From Metaruminococcus_A sp964607135 (GTDB taxonomy: Bacteria; Bacillota; Clostridia; Oscillospirales; Ruminococcaceae), in assembly GCA_964607135.1 (NCBI GenBank), contig CAZSIV010000021.1, forward strand, positions 1 through 41,102: 41,102 nt of DNA, written 5' to 3'. The notes beneath the pieces were generated by a model. It saw nothing but the letters and a program-made list of their open reading frames with translations. It made no database searches and was not told the origin of the DNA. A program made the position numbers and the translations under genes. This document shows positions 17,232 through 25,407 of this stretch, in pieces; the stretch's first letter is position 1, and every line of letters starts with the position of its first letter.

Positions 17232-17852
17232 ATGATGGAAATCGATGCGATTCCAGTCGGGCCGATGGGGGCAAACTGCTACCTTCTTTGGGAGCGAAAA
17301 GAGGCCGCGGTTTTAATCGACCCGGGGGCGTATGCCGATAAAATTTCCCGCAGACTGGAGGAAAAAGGGTTGACGCCCTGCGCCGTCCTGCTCACCCACG
17401 GGCATTTCGACCACGTTGGCGCTGTCGCGGCGCTCCAAGAGAAATACTCTTTTGAGGTGGTCATCGGGGCGGAGGACGAGGGGATGCCGGGCAATCCGGA
17501 ACAGGATGCATCCGCTCTGGTCGGCGGACGGGTCGATCCCTTTTCGATCGACCGCACGGTCGTTGACGGCGAGCGGTTTACACTGGGCGGCATCGAATTT
17601 GAGGCGCTCCACACGCCGGGGCACACCCGGGGATCGATGGTGTACCGCAGCGGGGATGCCCTATTTACAGGGGACACCCTTTTCGCCGGTTCGGTGGGGC
17701 GGACTGATTTTTACGGCGGGGATTTTCGCGCGCTGTCCGCATCGCTCAGGCGGCTTGCCGGGTTAGAGGGCGATTACCAGGTATTCCCCGGTCATGGCCC
17801 GAGAACGACTTTGGATGCAGAACGTCGAACCAATCCCTTTTTAGAGGAGTGA
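17232..17852 (+). CDS. MBL-fold metallo-hydrolase (glyoxalase II-like)
   Basis: A 206-residue metallo-beta-lactamase-fold hydrolase. The binuclear metal motif THGHFDH is at 55-61, followed by HTPGHT (~127-132), the bridging aspartate in TGDTLF (~146-151) and the final histidine in FPGHGP. This set fits the YqgX/YcbL-type glyoxalase II-like group, which hydrolyses S-lactoylglutathione or other thioesters; the substrate here is unknown. GGAGG stands before an ATG-ATG start, and either codon could be used. It is 12 bases after dtd and three before hemZ. Confidence 0.92.
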   Translation: MMEIDAIPVGPMGANCYLLWERKEAAVLIDPGAYADKISRRLEEKGLTPCAVLLTHGHFDHVGAVAALQEKYSFEVVIGAEDEGMPGNPEQDASALVGGRVDPFSIDRTVVDGERFTLGGIEFEALHTPGHTRGSMVYRSGDALFTGDTLFAGSVGRTDFYGGDFRALSASLRRLAGLEGDYQVFPGHGPRTTLDAERRTNPFLEE

Positions 17853-17855
17853 GCA

Positions 17856-19352
17856 ATGACTCTTTATCTGAACGGACATACTTACAAATATGAGCTTGAG
17901 CATTTAATCAAGATGTTTTTCCCCCTGATCAAGCTGAAAATCGTTTACGATGAAACGGAAGGAGATTCCAATGCGGTGGTGACGACGCTGGCTGAGGGGG
18001 AAGAGAAAAACGACCTGACGGTGGAAATTCGGTACGAGGGAAGGGCAGCCGGACGGACAGCGTCGGTCAGCCGGAATCTGTCCGATTGCTCCGCCGAGTG
18101 CGAGCGGGTGTTCGGGGTCATGATCTATGAGCTGCTGGAATCTCTGACCGGCCTGATCCCCAAATGGGGGATTCTCACGGGAATCCGACCGGTTAAACTG
18201 GCTTTCTCCCGTTTGGAGAAAGGGGAGGCCGATGGGCAGATCATCGAGGGATTCGAACGGGATTACAAGGTGAGCCCGCAGAAAACAAGGCTGCTGATTG
18301 AAACGGCGAGGGTGGAGAGGGAAGTCCTTTCCAGGCGTTCGGAGGGGGACTTCAGCCTCTATCTTTCGATCCCGTTCTGCCCCTCCCGCTGCCAATACTG
18401 TTCCTTTGTTTCCCATTCGGTCGAGCAGGCGAAAAAGCTGATCCCCGATTATCTGGAGACCCTCCGCCGGGAAATCCGGGAGACAGGGAGGATTGTCTCC
18501 GAGCTGGGGTTAAAGCTGAAAACGGTCTATTTCGGCGGGGGAACGCCGACTGTCCTCACGCCGGAGCAGCTCACCGGCCTGTTCCAAGAGGTTCGGGGGG
18601 CTTTCGACCTGTCCAGCTGTGAGGAGTACACGGTCGAAGCCGGCCGCGCCGACACCATTACAGAGGAAAAATTGGCTGCGATCAAGGCGGCGGGCGCCAC
18701 CCGGATCAGCATAAACCCCCAAAGCTTCGACGACGGGGTTCTGGAAAATATTGGGCGCAGGCATACGGCGGCGCAGGTGATCGAATGCTATCATATGGCC
18801 CGTGCGCTCGGCTTTGGCAACATCAATATGGATTTGATCGCGGGCTTGAAAGGCGATACGCTGGACAGCTTCCGGCGCACGATGGAAACCGCGCTCTCCC
18901 TGTCGCCGGAAAATATCACGGTGCACACCCTGTCCGTCAAGCGTTCCTCCGCCCTTTACCGGGATGAGGAATCGCTGAAAATCGTCCAGGAGAATCCCAC
19001 ATCGGCAATGACCGAGCTCTCCCAGCGCCTTTTAGAGGAAGCGGGGTACCGGCCTTATTACCTCTATCGGCAGAAAAACACCCTGCAAAACCTGGAAAAC
19101 GTCGGGTTCTGCAAGCCGGGGTATGAGGGTCTTTACAACATCTATATCATGGAAGAGGTTCAAACGATCCTCGCGTTGGGCGCGGGGGCGGTGACAAAAC
19201 TGGTCGATCAGAAATCGGGCCTGATCGAACGGGTATTCAACTATAAATTTCCCTATGAGTATATCAACCAGTTCGACGAAATGCTCAAAAGGAAAGGGCG
19301 GGTGAAAGCGTTTTATGAAAGAAATGGGATTGGTTCAGGCAAAACGGTTTGA
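17856..19352 (+). CDS. hemZ: HemZ-like radical SAM coproporphyrinogen dehydrogenase
   Basis: A 498-residue radical SAM enzyme of the HemN/HemZ group, proposed to oxidise coproporphyrinogen III without oxygen. The N-terminal ~160 residues are the HemZ-specific extension. The cluster-binding CPSRCQYC motif lies at 175-182, followed by YFGGGTPTVL near residue 228 and the INPQSFDD segment. HemZ-like proteins may not be true coproporphyrinogen oxidases, so the reaction is uncertain. The ATG follows the upstream stop by three bases, with TTTAGAGGAG as ribosome site. Its last 38 bases overlap the next gene. Confidence 0.88.
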   Translation: MTLYLNGHTYKYELEHLIKMFFPLIKLKIVYDETEGDSNAVVTTLAEGEEKNDLTVEIRYEGRAAGRTASVSRNLSDCSAECERVFGVMIYELLESLTGLIPKWGILTGIRPVKLAFSRLEKGEADGQIIEGFERDYKVSPQKTRLLIETARVEREVLSRRSEGDFSLYLSIPFCPSRCQYCSFVSHSVEQAKKLIPDYLETLRREIRETGRIVSELGLKLKTVYFGGGTPTVLTPEQLTGLFQEVRGAFDLSSCEEYTVEAGRADTITEEKLAAIKAAGATRISINPQSFDDGVLENIGRRHTAAQVIECYHMARALGFGNINMDLIAGLKGDTLDSFRRTMETALSLSPENITVHTLSVKRSSALYRDEESLKIVQENPTSAMTELSQRLLEEAGYRPYYLYRQKNTLQNLENVGFCKPGYEGLYNIYIMEEVQTILALGAGAVTKLVDQKSGLIERVFNYKFPYEYINQFDEMLKRKGRVKAFYERNGIGSGKTV

Positions 19353-20253
19353 TGCGCAGGAGCTCAACCGCTTGAAAAGGGAGAATGAAGCGGCCCTGAT
19401 CGACTCGGCTGAGCGCGCCTATGAGGAAACGGTGCGGCATGCGGCGGAAAGCTATCTGGAATGCCGGAAGGAAAAACCGATGATTCTGATTTCGGGCCCC
19501 TCCGGGTCGGGAAAAACGACGTCGAGCTACCGGCTGACCGACGCGCTCAAAGGGCATGGGCTGAATCCGGTCGTCATCTCGCTGGACAATTTCTTTTTGG
19601 AGCGGAAGAAGCTCCCGCGCAACAGGGATGGAAGCCCGCGCTTCGACTCTGTCCAGGCGCTCGACCTGTCTCTGGTCAACCGCACTCTTTGGTCTCTCGT
19701 TTATCGCGGGGAGGCGGAGATCCCCGCCTTCGATTTTATCAAGTCGAGAGCGGACGGCAGCGCGCTGCTGCGGCTGGAACGGGACAGCGTCGTTCTGATC
19801 GAAGGAATTCACGCCCTCAACCCCTTGGTCACCTACGGGCTCGACTACGATTCCTTCTTTAAAATCTGTATGAATGTCGACAGCGCGTTCTATGCAGGGG
19901 AGGAACCTCTCCTCACTTCGCAGGACGTCCGGTTTCTGCGCCGGTCGATCCGGGATTTGAACCACCGCGGGGCGGCGATGGATGTCACCTACCGGATGTG
20001 GCCCGGCGTCTGCGAGGGGGAGAATCTGTATATCAAGCCGTTTTACCCTTATGCGGACGTGATGCTCAACACCGTTTACAGTTATGAGCCCCTTTTGTAT
20101 AAGCCGGTGGTTCTTCCCATACTGATGAAGGTGTTTGAAGAGCCGGATTTTGCTTCGGAAGCAAAGGCTTTGTACCGGAAACTGCTTCATTTTGAGGAGA
20201 TCGCACCGGAAAAGGTGCCTTCGCGTTCGCTCCTTCAGGAGTTTATCGGATAA
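19315..20253 (+). CDS. Nucleoside (uridine kinase-like) kinase
   Basis: A 312-residue P-loop kinase of the uridine kinase/phosphoribulokinase family. Walker A is GPSGSGKT (61-68), with a Walker B-like aspartate in ISLDNFF (~83-89) and VLIEGIHALNP (~162-172). No N-terminal TGS-like region is present, unlike the longer clostridial nucleoside kinases. Substrate is likely a pyrimidine nucleoside or related compound; this is not proven. The ATG at 19315 lies within the hemZ 3' end in another frame, with AGGAAAGGGCGGG just upstream, so translation is probably coupled to hemZ. Confidence 0.85.
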   Translation: MKEMGLVQAKRFDAQELNRLKRENEAALIDSAERAYEETVRHAAESYLECRKEKPMILISGPSGSGKTTSSYRLTDALKGHGLNPVVISLDNFFLERKKLPRNRDGSPRFDSVQALDLSLVNRTLWSLVYRGEAEIPAFDFIKSRADGSALLRLERDSVVLIEGIHALNPLVTYGLDYDSFFKICMNVDSAFYAGEEPLLTSQDVRFLRRSIRDLNHRGAAMDVTYRMWPGVCEGENLYIKPFYPYADVMLNTVYSYEPLLYKPVVLPILMKVFEEPDFASEAKALYRKLLHFEEIAPEKVPSRSLLQEFIG

Positions 20254-20261
20254 AACAGAGG

Positions 20262-20290
20262 TTGAAAAATTCATTTTATCCGGTTATAAT
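20262..20290 (+). promoter_or_regulatory. Strong sigma-A promoter
   Basis: TTGAAA (20262-20267), a 17-base spacer and perfect TATAAT (20285-20290), just after the kinase stop and 42 bases before the zinc-ribbon gene. Confidence 0.8.
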
Positions 20291-20332
20291 TGCATATAGT
20301 AGAATTGATTTAAGTTGAAAGAGGTGTCTGAT

Positions 20333-20710
20333 ATGGCGACGTTTGACGATGTTGTGGACAGGGCGAAAGATCTTGCGGGGATTGCGGAAAAGAAGGCTGA
20401 AAAGGTTGTAGAGCTTTCAAAGCTGAAAATCCGGGTCTCCCAGCTCAACTCCGACCTGAAAAGGGCTTATGAAAAGCTTGGCAGCGCGGTGTACCATATG
20501 AAAAAGGCGGATTATAAGGACGAGGAGCTGATCTCATCGGTTGCGGAAGAGATCGACGACCTGATCGCCGAAAAGGGGAAAGCCGAGGCGAAGATCGCCC
20601 TGCTCAAAAATCAGACGGTCTGCGACACCTGCGGCGCTAAAAATCCAAGCGACGCGGTTTATTGCGTCAAGTGCGGAAGCCGCCTGAGCAGCGAAGGCGA
20701 AGAGGAGTAA
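20333..20710 (+). CDS. Coiled-coil zinc-ribbon protein
   Basis: A 125-residue protein with a long amphipathic helical region (~5-92, heptad-like Lys/Glu/Ala pattern) and a C-terminal zinc ribbon with cysteines 97, 100, 111 and 114 (CDTC and CVKC). Function unknown; similar proteins are common in clostridial genomes. The ATG at 20333 is chosen over a TTG at 20315 because AAAGAGGTG stands just before it. It has its own strong promoter, and punA begins five bases after its stop. Confidence 0.82.
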   Translation: MATFDDVVDRAKDLAGIAEKKAEKVVELSKLKIRVSQLNSDLKRAYEKLGSAVYHMKKADYKDEELISSVAEEIDDLIAEKGKAEAKIALLKNQTVCDTCGAKNPSDAVYCVKCGSRLSSEGEEE

Positions 20711-20715
20711 GAGCG

Positions 20716-21534
20716 ATGCTCAAAGAGCAGGATTACCGTGAGGCCGCCGCTTTTATCGGCGGCCGTATTCCTTTGGGGGCGGAAATCGGAGTGGTTCTCG
20801 GCTCCGGGCTGGGGGCGTTTGCCGAACAGCTGGGCCATCCTGTCCGCGTGAAGTATTCGGAGATACCGCATGCGCCTAAGGCGACAAATACGTCCCACAA
20901 GGGAGAGCTGGTTTGCGGGGAGACCGCCGGCAGAAAAGTGATCGTCCTTTCGGGGCGGGTGCACGGTTATGAAGGATATCCCTTGGCAGATACGGCGTTT
21001 TACATCCGCCTTTTGTTTTTGCTGGGCGTCAAAACAGTCATCCTGACCAATGCGGCAGGGGGAATTGCCCCGGAGCTCTCGGTCGGGGATTTCATGTGCA
21101 TCTCCGACCATCTCTATTTTTTTGACGACAGCCCGGTCAAGGGGCCGCATCTTCCTCTGTTTGGGGAGCGTTTCTTTGATTTGTCGAACGCGTATGACAA
21201 AGAGCTGCGGCGGACCGCCCTCTCTGTGATGGAAGAACAGGGGCTGCCCGCGCGGGAAGGCGTTTACGCGTATATGCCCGGCCCGCAGTTCGAAACGCCG
21301 GCGGAAATCCGTGCCCTGCGCCTTTTGGGGGCCGATGCGGTCGGGATGTCCACCGTGGCCGAGGCGATTGCCGCTGCTCAGTGCGGGATGAAGACCCTGG
21401 GGATTTCCTGCATCTCAAATCCCGCCGCCGGCATTTCTCTCAAGCCCCTTTCGGACCGCGACGTCAACGAGATAGCCGCGCAGCGTTCCGCCGCTTTTAT
21501 CGAGCTTCTCCGCGGAATTCTTTCCCGTCTTTAG
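20716..21534 (+). CDS. punA: Purine nucleoside phosphorylase
   Basis: A 272-residue trimeric-type (inosine/guanosine) purine nucleoside phosphorylase, which splits purine nucleosides with phosphate to the base and ribose-1-phosphate. Visible motifs are GSGLG (29-33), GRVHGYEGYP (~82), NAAGG (~116), GPQFETPAEIR (~192) and GMSTVAEAIAA (~214), then SNPAAG. In the last of these, alanine stands where proline is more usual (GMSTVPE). The start is at 20716 with GAGGAG upstream; an earlier in-frame codon would overlap the zinc-ribbon gene. It is likely co-transcribed with that gene and ends at a strong terminator. Confidence 0.94.
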   Translation: MLKEQDYREAAAFIGGRIPLGAEIGVVLGSGLGAFAEQLGHPVRVKYSEIPHAPKATNTSHKGELVCGETAGRKVIVLSGRVHGYEGYPLADTAFYIRLLFLLGVKTVILTNAAGGIAPELSVGDFMCISDHLYFFDDSPVKGPHLPLFGERFFDLSNAYDKELRRTALSVMEEQGLPAREGVYAYMPGPQFETPAEIRALRLLGADAVGMSTVAEAIAAAQCGMKTLGISCISNPAAGISLKPLSDRDVNEIAAQRSAAFIELLRGILSRL

Positions 21535-21541
21535 CGTATAA

Positions 21542-21591
21542 CCGCCCGTTGTTGTTAATACAAATTAGTATGACAACAACGGGCGGTTTTT
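21542..21591 (+). terminator. Intrinsic terminator after punA
   Basis: A perfect 14-bp stem (21542-21555 with 21573-21586) and a 17-base loop, followed by TTTTT. Confidence 0.93.
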
Positions 21592-21610
21592 CCGCCTTAG
21601 GGGGCGGAAT

Positions 21611-23347
21611 ATGAAAACGAACCGGCAGAGTTTTATCCACGGCGCAGCTATTTTGACGGTGTCTTTGGTGATCGTGAAAATCCTGGGATTACTCTTTAAA
21701 ATCCCGCTGACCAATATTCTGGGCGGCGTCGGCATGGGGTATTACAACACGGCTTATATGCTGTTCTCGCCCGTTTTTTCTTTGGCAATCGGCGGCCTGC
21801 CCGCCGCGGTGGCCAAAATGATCGCCGAAAACTCGGCCCTTGGACGCTATCGGGATGTCAAAAAGATATTTCGAATTTCCATGGTGCTGTACCTGCTGAT
21901 GGGGATTGCGGGAACCGCTGTGATAGTTTTTGCAGCGGATTTCTTTGTCCACGTCGTCAAGAACCCAAACGCTTATTGGGCGGTGGTTGCCATTGCGCCG
22001 ACCGTTTTGTTCGGCTGTATCATTTCCGCTTACCGCGGCTATTTTGAAGGCCTGTGCGATATGCGCCCAACCGCAGTTTCACAGGTTGTGGAGATGGCGG
22101 TCAAGCTGGCCGCCGGCCTCGGCCTCGCTTTGTGGGTGATGAACTACGCGGCGGAACAGTATGAATTAACCGGAATTGTCTTCGGGGTCGTAGTACGGGC
22201 CCCGGATCAGGTCGGCGCTGCTGCCCTTCCTTTTGCGGCTGCGGCCTCGGTCGTCGGGGTCAGCTTCAGCAACGTTGCCGGCGCGGTTTATCTGATCGTC
22301 CGCCGCCGGTGCAATGACAGTATCACCCCGGCGCAGCGCAAGGCGTCCCCCCGGCCTGCCGGATCCCGATCCCTCTTCAGGCAGCTGGTCGTCATCTCTT
22401 TCCCGATCTGTATCGGCGGCTTTGTCTTGAACGTCACCTCGCTGATCGACCTGCTCTCCATGATGAATCGGCTGAACTTTTTGGTGCGGGAACACAGCGC
22501 AGAGCTTTTAGAGGTGTGCAGTGGGGCGATCCCGGCGGGGATGCCGCTTAGCGATCTCCCAAACTACCTTTATGGCTGTTACACCGGCCTTGCGGTGTCC
22601 ATTTTTGGGATTATCCCCGCCATTGCGGGCGTCTTTGCAAAAAGCGCTCTCCCGAATATCGCATCCAGCTGGGCGAGAGGAAACAGGGAGTACACCCGCA
22701 GGAAGATCGAACTTGTAATACGAATCACCGCGCTGGTCACAGTTCCGTCCGGAATCGGGATTTCGGTTCTCGCTCATCCGATTTTGTCGGTTTTATTTTC
22801 GTCCAGGACGGAGGAAGTGAATATTGCCGCCCCTGTTTTGGCAATCATGGGAATAGGAGTAATTTTTCAGGCGGGTTCCCTTCTGCTTTTCAGCATTCTC
22901 CAGGCGCTGGGATACGCAAATCTTCCCGTGCGGCATATGGCGGCGGGGGGAGTGGCTAAAATAGTGCTCAACATGCTGCTGATGTCCCTTCCCACGCTCC
23001 ATGTAAACGGTGCCGCCCTTTCTACAGCCGCCTGTTATCTGCTGATCTTCTGCCTCGAATTTTCGGCGCTGGCAAGGATTACGGGGATGAAATTCAAGTT
23101 TTCCAATATTTTCCTCCGCCCAATTTTTGCGGGGATTTTATGCGGAATCGCCGCGAAAACCTCCTATGGATTTTTAATCCGCTGCTGCGGAAAGGGACTG
23201 TCGGTAGCCCTTGCAATCGGGATTTCCGCCGTTTTGTACCTCATTGCCGCCGTTTGTGTCAGGGCGGTGGAACGCAGTGATCTTGAGATGGCGCCCGGCG
23301 GGAAAAAAGTGACAAAAGTACTTGAAAAAATGAAGCTGATGCGGTAA
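21611..23347 (+). CDS. SpoVB/YabM-like oligosaccharide flippase-family protein
   Basis: A 578-residue multi-spanning protein of the MOP exporter superfamily (SpoVB, YabM and MurJ relatives) with about 14 hydrophobic segments. The N-terminal pattern GAAILTVSLVIVKILG followed by KIPLTNILG and GMGYYNTAY is typical for polysaccharide-biosynthesis/SpoVB-like transporters. It probably flips a lipid-linked precursor during cell wall or spore cortex formation. Residues around 187-200 (VVRAPDQVGAA) form a longer loop. It stands where yabM lies in Bacillus, directly before mazG/yabN. GGGGGCGG precedes the ATG. Confidence 0.88.
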   Translation: MKTNRQSFIHGAAILTVSLVIVKILGLLFKIPLTNILGGVGMGYYNTAYMLFSPVFSLAIGGLPAAVAKMIAENSALGRYRDVKKIFRISMVLYLLMGIAGTAVIVFAADFFVHVVKNPNAYWAVVAIAPTVLFGCIISAYRGYFEGLCDMRPTAVSQVVEMAVKLAAGLGLALWVMNYAAEQYELTGIVFGVVVRAPDQVGAAALPFAAAASVVGVSFSNVAGAVYLIVRRRCNDSITPAQRKASPRPAGSRSLFRQLVVISFPICIGGFVLNVTSLIDLLSMMNRLNFLVREHSAELLEVCSGAIPAGMPLSDLPNYLYGCYTGLAVSIFGIIPAIAGVFAKSALPNIASSWARGNREYTRRKIELVIRITALVTVPSGIGISVLAHPILSVLFSSRTEEVNIAAPVLAIMGIGVIFQAGSLLLFSILQALGYANLPVRHMAAGGVAKIVLNMLLMSLPTLHVNGAALSTAACYLLIFCLEFSALARITGMKFKFSNIFLRPIFAGILCGIAAKTSYGFLIRCCGKGLSVALAIGISAVLYLIAAVCVRAVERSDLEMAPGGKKVTKVLEKMKLMR

Positions 23348-23393
23348 GATATAGATACATGACTTTTCAGGCTGTTAAAGGTTGGTGATTTAA

Positions 23394-24194
23394 TTGGAAT
23401 TTGCGTTTAAGAGTCACTACCGGATCGACGACCTTTTGCAGATTATGCGAATCCTTCGCGGAGAAGGAGGATGCCCTTGGGATAGGGAACAGACCCATCA
23501 GAGCATCCGGCGGAATTTGCTTGAAGAAACCTATGAGGCCGCAGAGGCGATCGATATGGGGGATTCCGATCTGCTTTTAGAGGAGCTTGGAGATGTCTTG
23601 CTTCAGGTGGTGTTTCATGCTCAGATGGAGGCGGAGCGGGGGTCGTTCTCTTTTGATGATGTCTGCAACGGCATTTGTCAGAAACTGATTCTCCGCCATC
23701 CGCATATTTTTGGGGATGTGACGGCTGACACGTCGGAAGAAGTGCTCAAAAACTGGGACGAGATCAAAAAACAGGAAAAAGGGCAGAAAACGCAGAGCGA
23801 TGCGCTTCAGGCTGTTTCTAAAACTCTTCCGGCTTTGATGCGCAGCGCAAAGGTTCAGCAGCGTGCGGCAAAGACAGGGTTTGATTATCCTGGTTTGTCC
23901 GACGCAATGGGCGATTTAGAATCGGAACTGGCGGAGCTGAAAGAGGCTGCCGCCGGAGGAAATCCTGAGACGATTGAAGAAGAGCTGGGCGATCTGCTGT
24001 TCAGCTGCGTTAATGTGTCGCGTTTTCTCCATTTGGATGCCGAAGAATCCCTTACCCGATCTACCGATAAATTTATCCGTCGGTTTGCGGAAGTGGAAAA
24101 GCTGGCATACTCTAAAGGGGTCGATATGAAGGCGGCATCCCTTGAAGAGCTCAACCAACTCTGGTTTGAGGCAAAAAAGAAAGTCCAATTATAG
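23394..24194 (+). CDS. mazG: MazG nucleoside triphosphate pyrophosphohydrolase
   Basis: A 266-residue two-domain MazG, hydrolysing NTPs/dNTPs to monophosphates and pyrophosphate (house-cleaning). The first domain has GGCPWDREQTH and LLEETYEAAEAID with LLEELGDVLLQVVFHAQ; the second has ETIEEELGDLLFSCVNVSRFL. Start: TTG at 23394, preceded by AAAGGTTGGTGA, puts the protein at the normal N-terminus; no ATG fits. It corresponds to the C-terminal part of Bacillus YabN; the N-terminal SAM-methylase domain found there is missing. Confidence 0.93.
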   Translation: MEFAFKSHYRIDDLLQIMRILRGEGGCPWDREQTHQSIRRNLLEETYEAAEAIDMGDSDLLLEELGDVLLQVVFHAQMEAERGSFSFDDVCNGICQKLILRHPHIFGDVTADTSEEVLKNWDEIKKQEKGQKTQSDALQAVSKTLPALMRSAKVQQRAAKTGFDYPGLSDAMGDLESELAELKEAAAGGNPETIEEELGDLLFSCVNVSRFLHLDAEESLTRSTDKFIRRFAEVEKLAYSKGVDMKAASLEELNQLWFEAKKKVQL

Positions 24195-24235
24195 GTTTTG
24201 CCTATTGGATAATAAAAACACGGAGGTTTATACAA

Positions 24236-24511
24236 ATGACAAAGACCGATCTGATTAATTCGGTGGCCCAAAAGGCTGACATTTCAAAGAAAGATGCTGA
24301 CAAAGCGGTGAGTGCTGTGATTGCCGCTATTTCTGAATCCTTAGTTGCAGGTGAAAAAGTTCAGCTGGTTGGCTTCGGCACATTCGAGGTTCGTGACCGC
24401 GCTGAGAGAGAAGGTAAAAATCCCGCGACAGGTGAAAAGATTACGATTGCAGCAACGAAGGTTCCTGCATTTAAAGCTGGTAAAGCGCTGAAAGACGCTG
24501 TGGCGAAATAA
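24236..24511 (+). CDS. hup: HU-family DNA-binding protein
   Basis: A 91-residue HU protein, the small dimeric nucleoid protein that bends DNA. The whole fold is visible: the helical N-terminus, GFGTFEVRDRAEREGKNP (~47-64) leading to the DNA-binding arm, ATGEKITI, and the C-terminal helix FKAGKALKDAVAK. CGGAGG precedes the ATG. A possible promoter TTGAGG-18-TATAGG (24166-24195) lies in the mazG 3' end. The stop codon TAA is part of the border motif AATAAGAACC of an intergenic hairpin repeat that begins exactly there. In Bacillus no hup stands at this position; in Clostridia this insertion is common. Confidence 0.96.
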   Translation: MTKTDLINSVAQKADISKKDADKAVSAVIAAISESLVAGEKVQLVGFGTFEVRDRAEREGKNPATGEKITIAATKVPAFKAGKALKDAVAK

Positions 24512-24568
24512 GAACCCCACGGCGCAAACGGAAGCAAAGCTTCCGGCGCCTGAGGGAACCTTGTTGCT
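24509..24568 (-). repeat. Modular hairpin repeat, unit A1
   Basis: Read on the minus strand it begins AACAAGGTTCCCTCAG, then a palindromic core (GGAAGC-AAA-GCTTCC nested in GGCGC/GGCGCC) and ends GTGGGGTTCTTA. Same borders as unit B3 (36800-36860), different core. Its end overlaps the hup stop codon. Confidence 0.8.
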
Positions 24569-24578
24569 CCCGGTGGTC

Positions 24579-24645
24579 GCAATAAGAACCTGACCCGTTA
24601 ACGAAATCGAAGATTTCGAACGGGTACCCCAGAACCTTGTTACTC
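24579..24645 (-). repeat. Modular hairpin repeat, unit A2
   Basis: The core is the same nested palindrome as in B2 and C1: CCCGTT...AACGGG outside, CGAAATC-TTC-GATTTCG inside. Borders AGTAACAAGGTTCT and CAGGTTCTTATTGC are seen on the minus strand. Confidence 0.85.
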
Positions 24646-24656
24646 GCTGGCGCTCG

Positions 24657-24720
24657 TAAGAAGAATCCCTATCCGCAGACGTAATCAAAGATTGCCGGCG
24701 GGTATCTGGGTCTGTAATAA
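24657..24720 (-). repeat. Modular hairpin repeat, unit A3 (degenerate)
   Basis: GATTCTTCTTAC and an ATACCCGCCGGCAATC...GATTACG-type imperfect palindrome follow A2 directly. The borders have drifted from the consensus. Confidence 0.55.
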
Positions 24721-24741
24721 AGAGGCTGCTTAGCCGTTAGA

Positions 24742-24770
24742 GGGCTGTGCAATTCAGCACAGCCCTTTTT
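24742..24770 (+). terminator. Intrinsic terminator downstream of hup
   Basis: GGGCTGTGC (24742-24750), loop AATTCA, GCACAGCCC (24757-24765), then TTTTT. The hup message therefore carries the repeat hairpins in its 3' untranslated part. Confidence 0.93.
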
Positions 24771-24883
24771 GTTTGAGTAACAATCGGGGTTAAAAATCAA
24801 GCAGCCAGATGACAAAGAAAGGATCGATATAGGGAAAAGGCCGCCGTTGGCTTTTTGACGACTGTATCGTAAGGCAAGTTTAT

Positions 24884-25126
24884 ATGCGGTTGGATAAGTA
24901 TTTGAAGGTTGTCCGTTTAATCAAGCGTCGAACAGTTGCTAATGAAGCCTGTGACGCCGGGAAAATTGTAGTCAACGGAAAAATTGCCCGAGCTTCTTAC
25001 GATGTAAAACCCGGCGATATTATTGAAATCAATATGGGAGTAACGCCTCTGAAGGTGAAGGTAATTAAGGTGAGCGAATATCTGAAAAAAGAAGATGCGC
25101 CGGACCATTATGAGGTAATTGCCTGA
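24884..25126 (+). CDS. rqcP: S4-domain RNA-binding protein RqcP/YabO
   Basis: An 80-residue S4-domain protein matching Bacillus YabO (RqcP), which acts with RqcH on stalled 50S subunits during alanine tailing in ribosome quality control. The S4 core MRLDKYLKVVRLIKRRTVA and the VNGKIARASYDVKPGDIIEI segment are intact. AAGG nine bases before the ATG supports the start. It lies between hup and yabP as expected for the locus, and a terminator follows. Confidence 0.93.
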   Translation: MRLDKYLKVVRLIKRRTVANEACDAGKIVVNGKIARASYDVKPGDIIEINMGVTPLKVKVIKVSEYLKKEDAPDHYEVIA

Positions 25127-25407
25127 CAGACAGAAAACATTCGGATTTTTATGAAGCGGCTGACAAGCCGCTTTTTTTTATTCTTAGGATTTTAAAGCCA
25201 TTGTTGGATCTGTGTTTATGACGTCTTTGACAAAGGCGGCGTAATAAAAATTACCGCCGCCGAATAGATATAAAACAGGCGATCTGTTCAGGTTTATCCT
25301 TATCAGCTGAGGGGATAGTCAGTCAAAAAACTGTACCAGACGACCGCAACCCTGTCCTGTCAACAGAAAGTCCGTCAACAGCAGAACAATAGAAGGTGGT
25401 GTCAAGG
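25127..25407. other. Leader region of yabP, possibly structured
   Basis: After the rqcP terminator, GGCGGCGTAAT (25232-25242) pairs with ATTACCGCCGCC with one bulge, and several short stems follow (CAGT/ACTG near 25322-25335, CTGT/ACAG and GACG/CGTC near 25350-25376). No known riboswitch was matched. A sporulation-sigma promoter would be expected here but could not be located with confidence. Confidence 0.4.
25154..25179 (+). terminator. Intrinsic terminator after rqcP
   Basis: AAGCGGCT (25154-25161), loop GACA, AGCCGCTT (25166-25173), continuing in a run of eight T. Confidence 0.93.

Larger units (their letters stand above)
24512..24883. other. Intergenic region: three hairpin repeats and hup terminator
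   Basis: No gene. Repeat units A1-A3 fill 24509-24720, a strong terminator lies at 24742-24770, and about 100 bases of leader precede rqcP. In that leader AAAAGGCC (near 24836) can pair with GGCTTTTT (near 24849), a small possible attenuator. Confidence 0.7.

Noticed and set aside
24509..24720. Coding continuation of hup or a small gene in the repeats
   Set aside because: HU ends normally at residue 91, and the repeats have no frame with ribosome site.
25290..25376. SAM-type (S-box) riboswitch before yabP
   Set aside because: A few words resemble the S-box core (TTATCA, GCAACCC), but the paired helices and the GGAGGGA/GGCCC core are missing, and yabP has no link to methionine.
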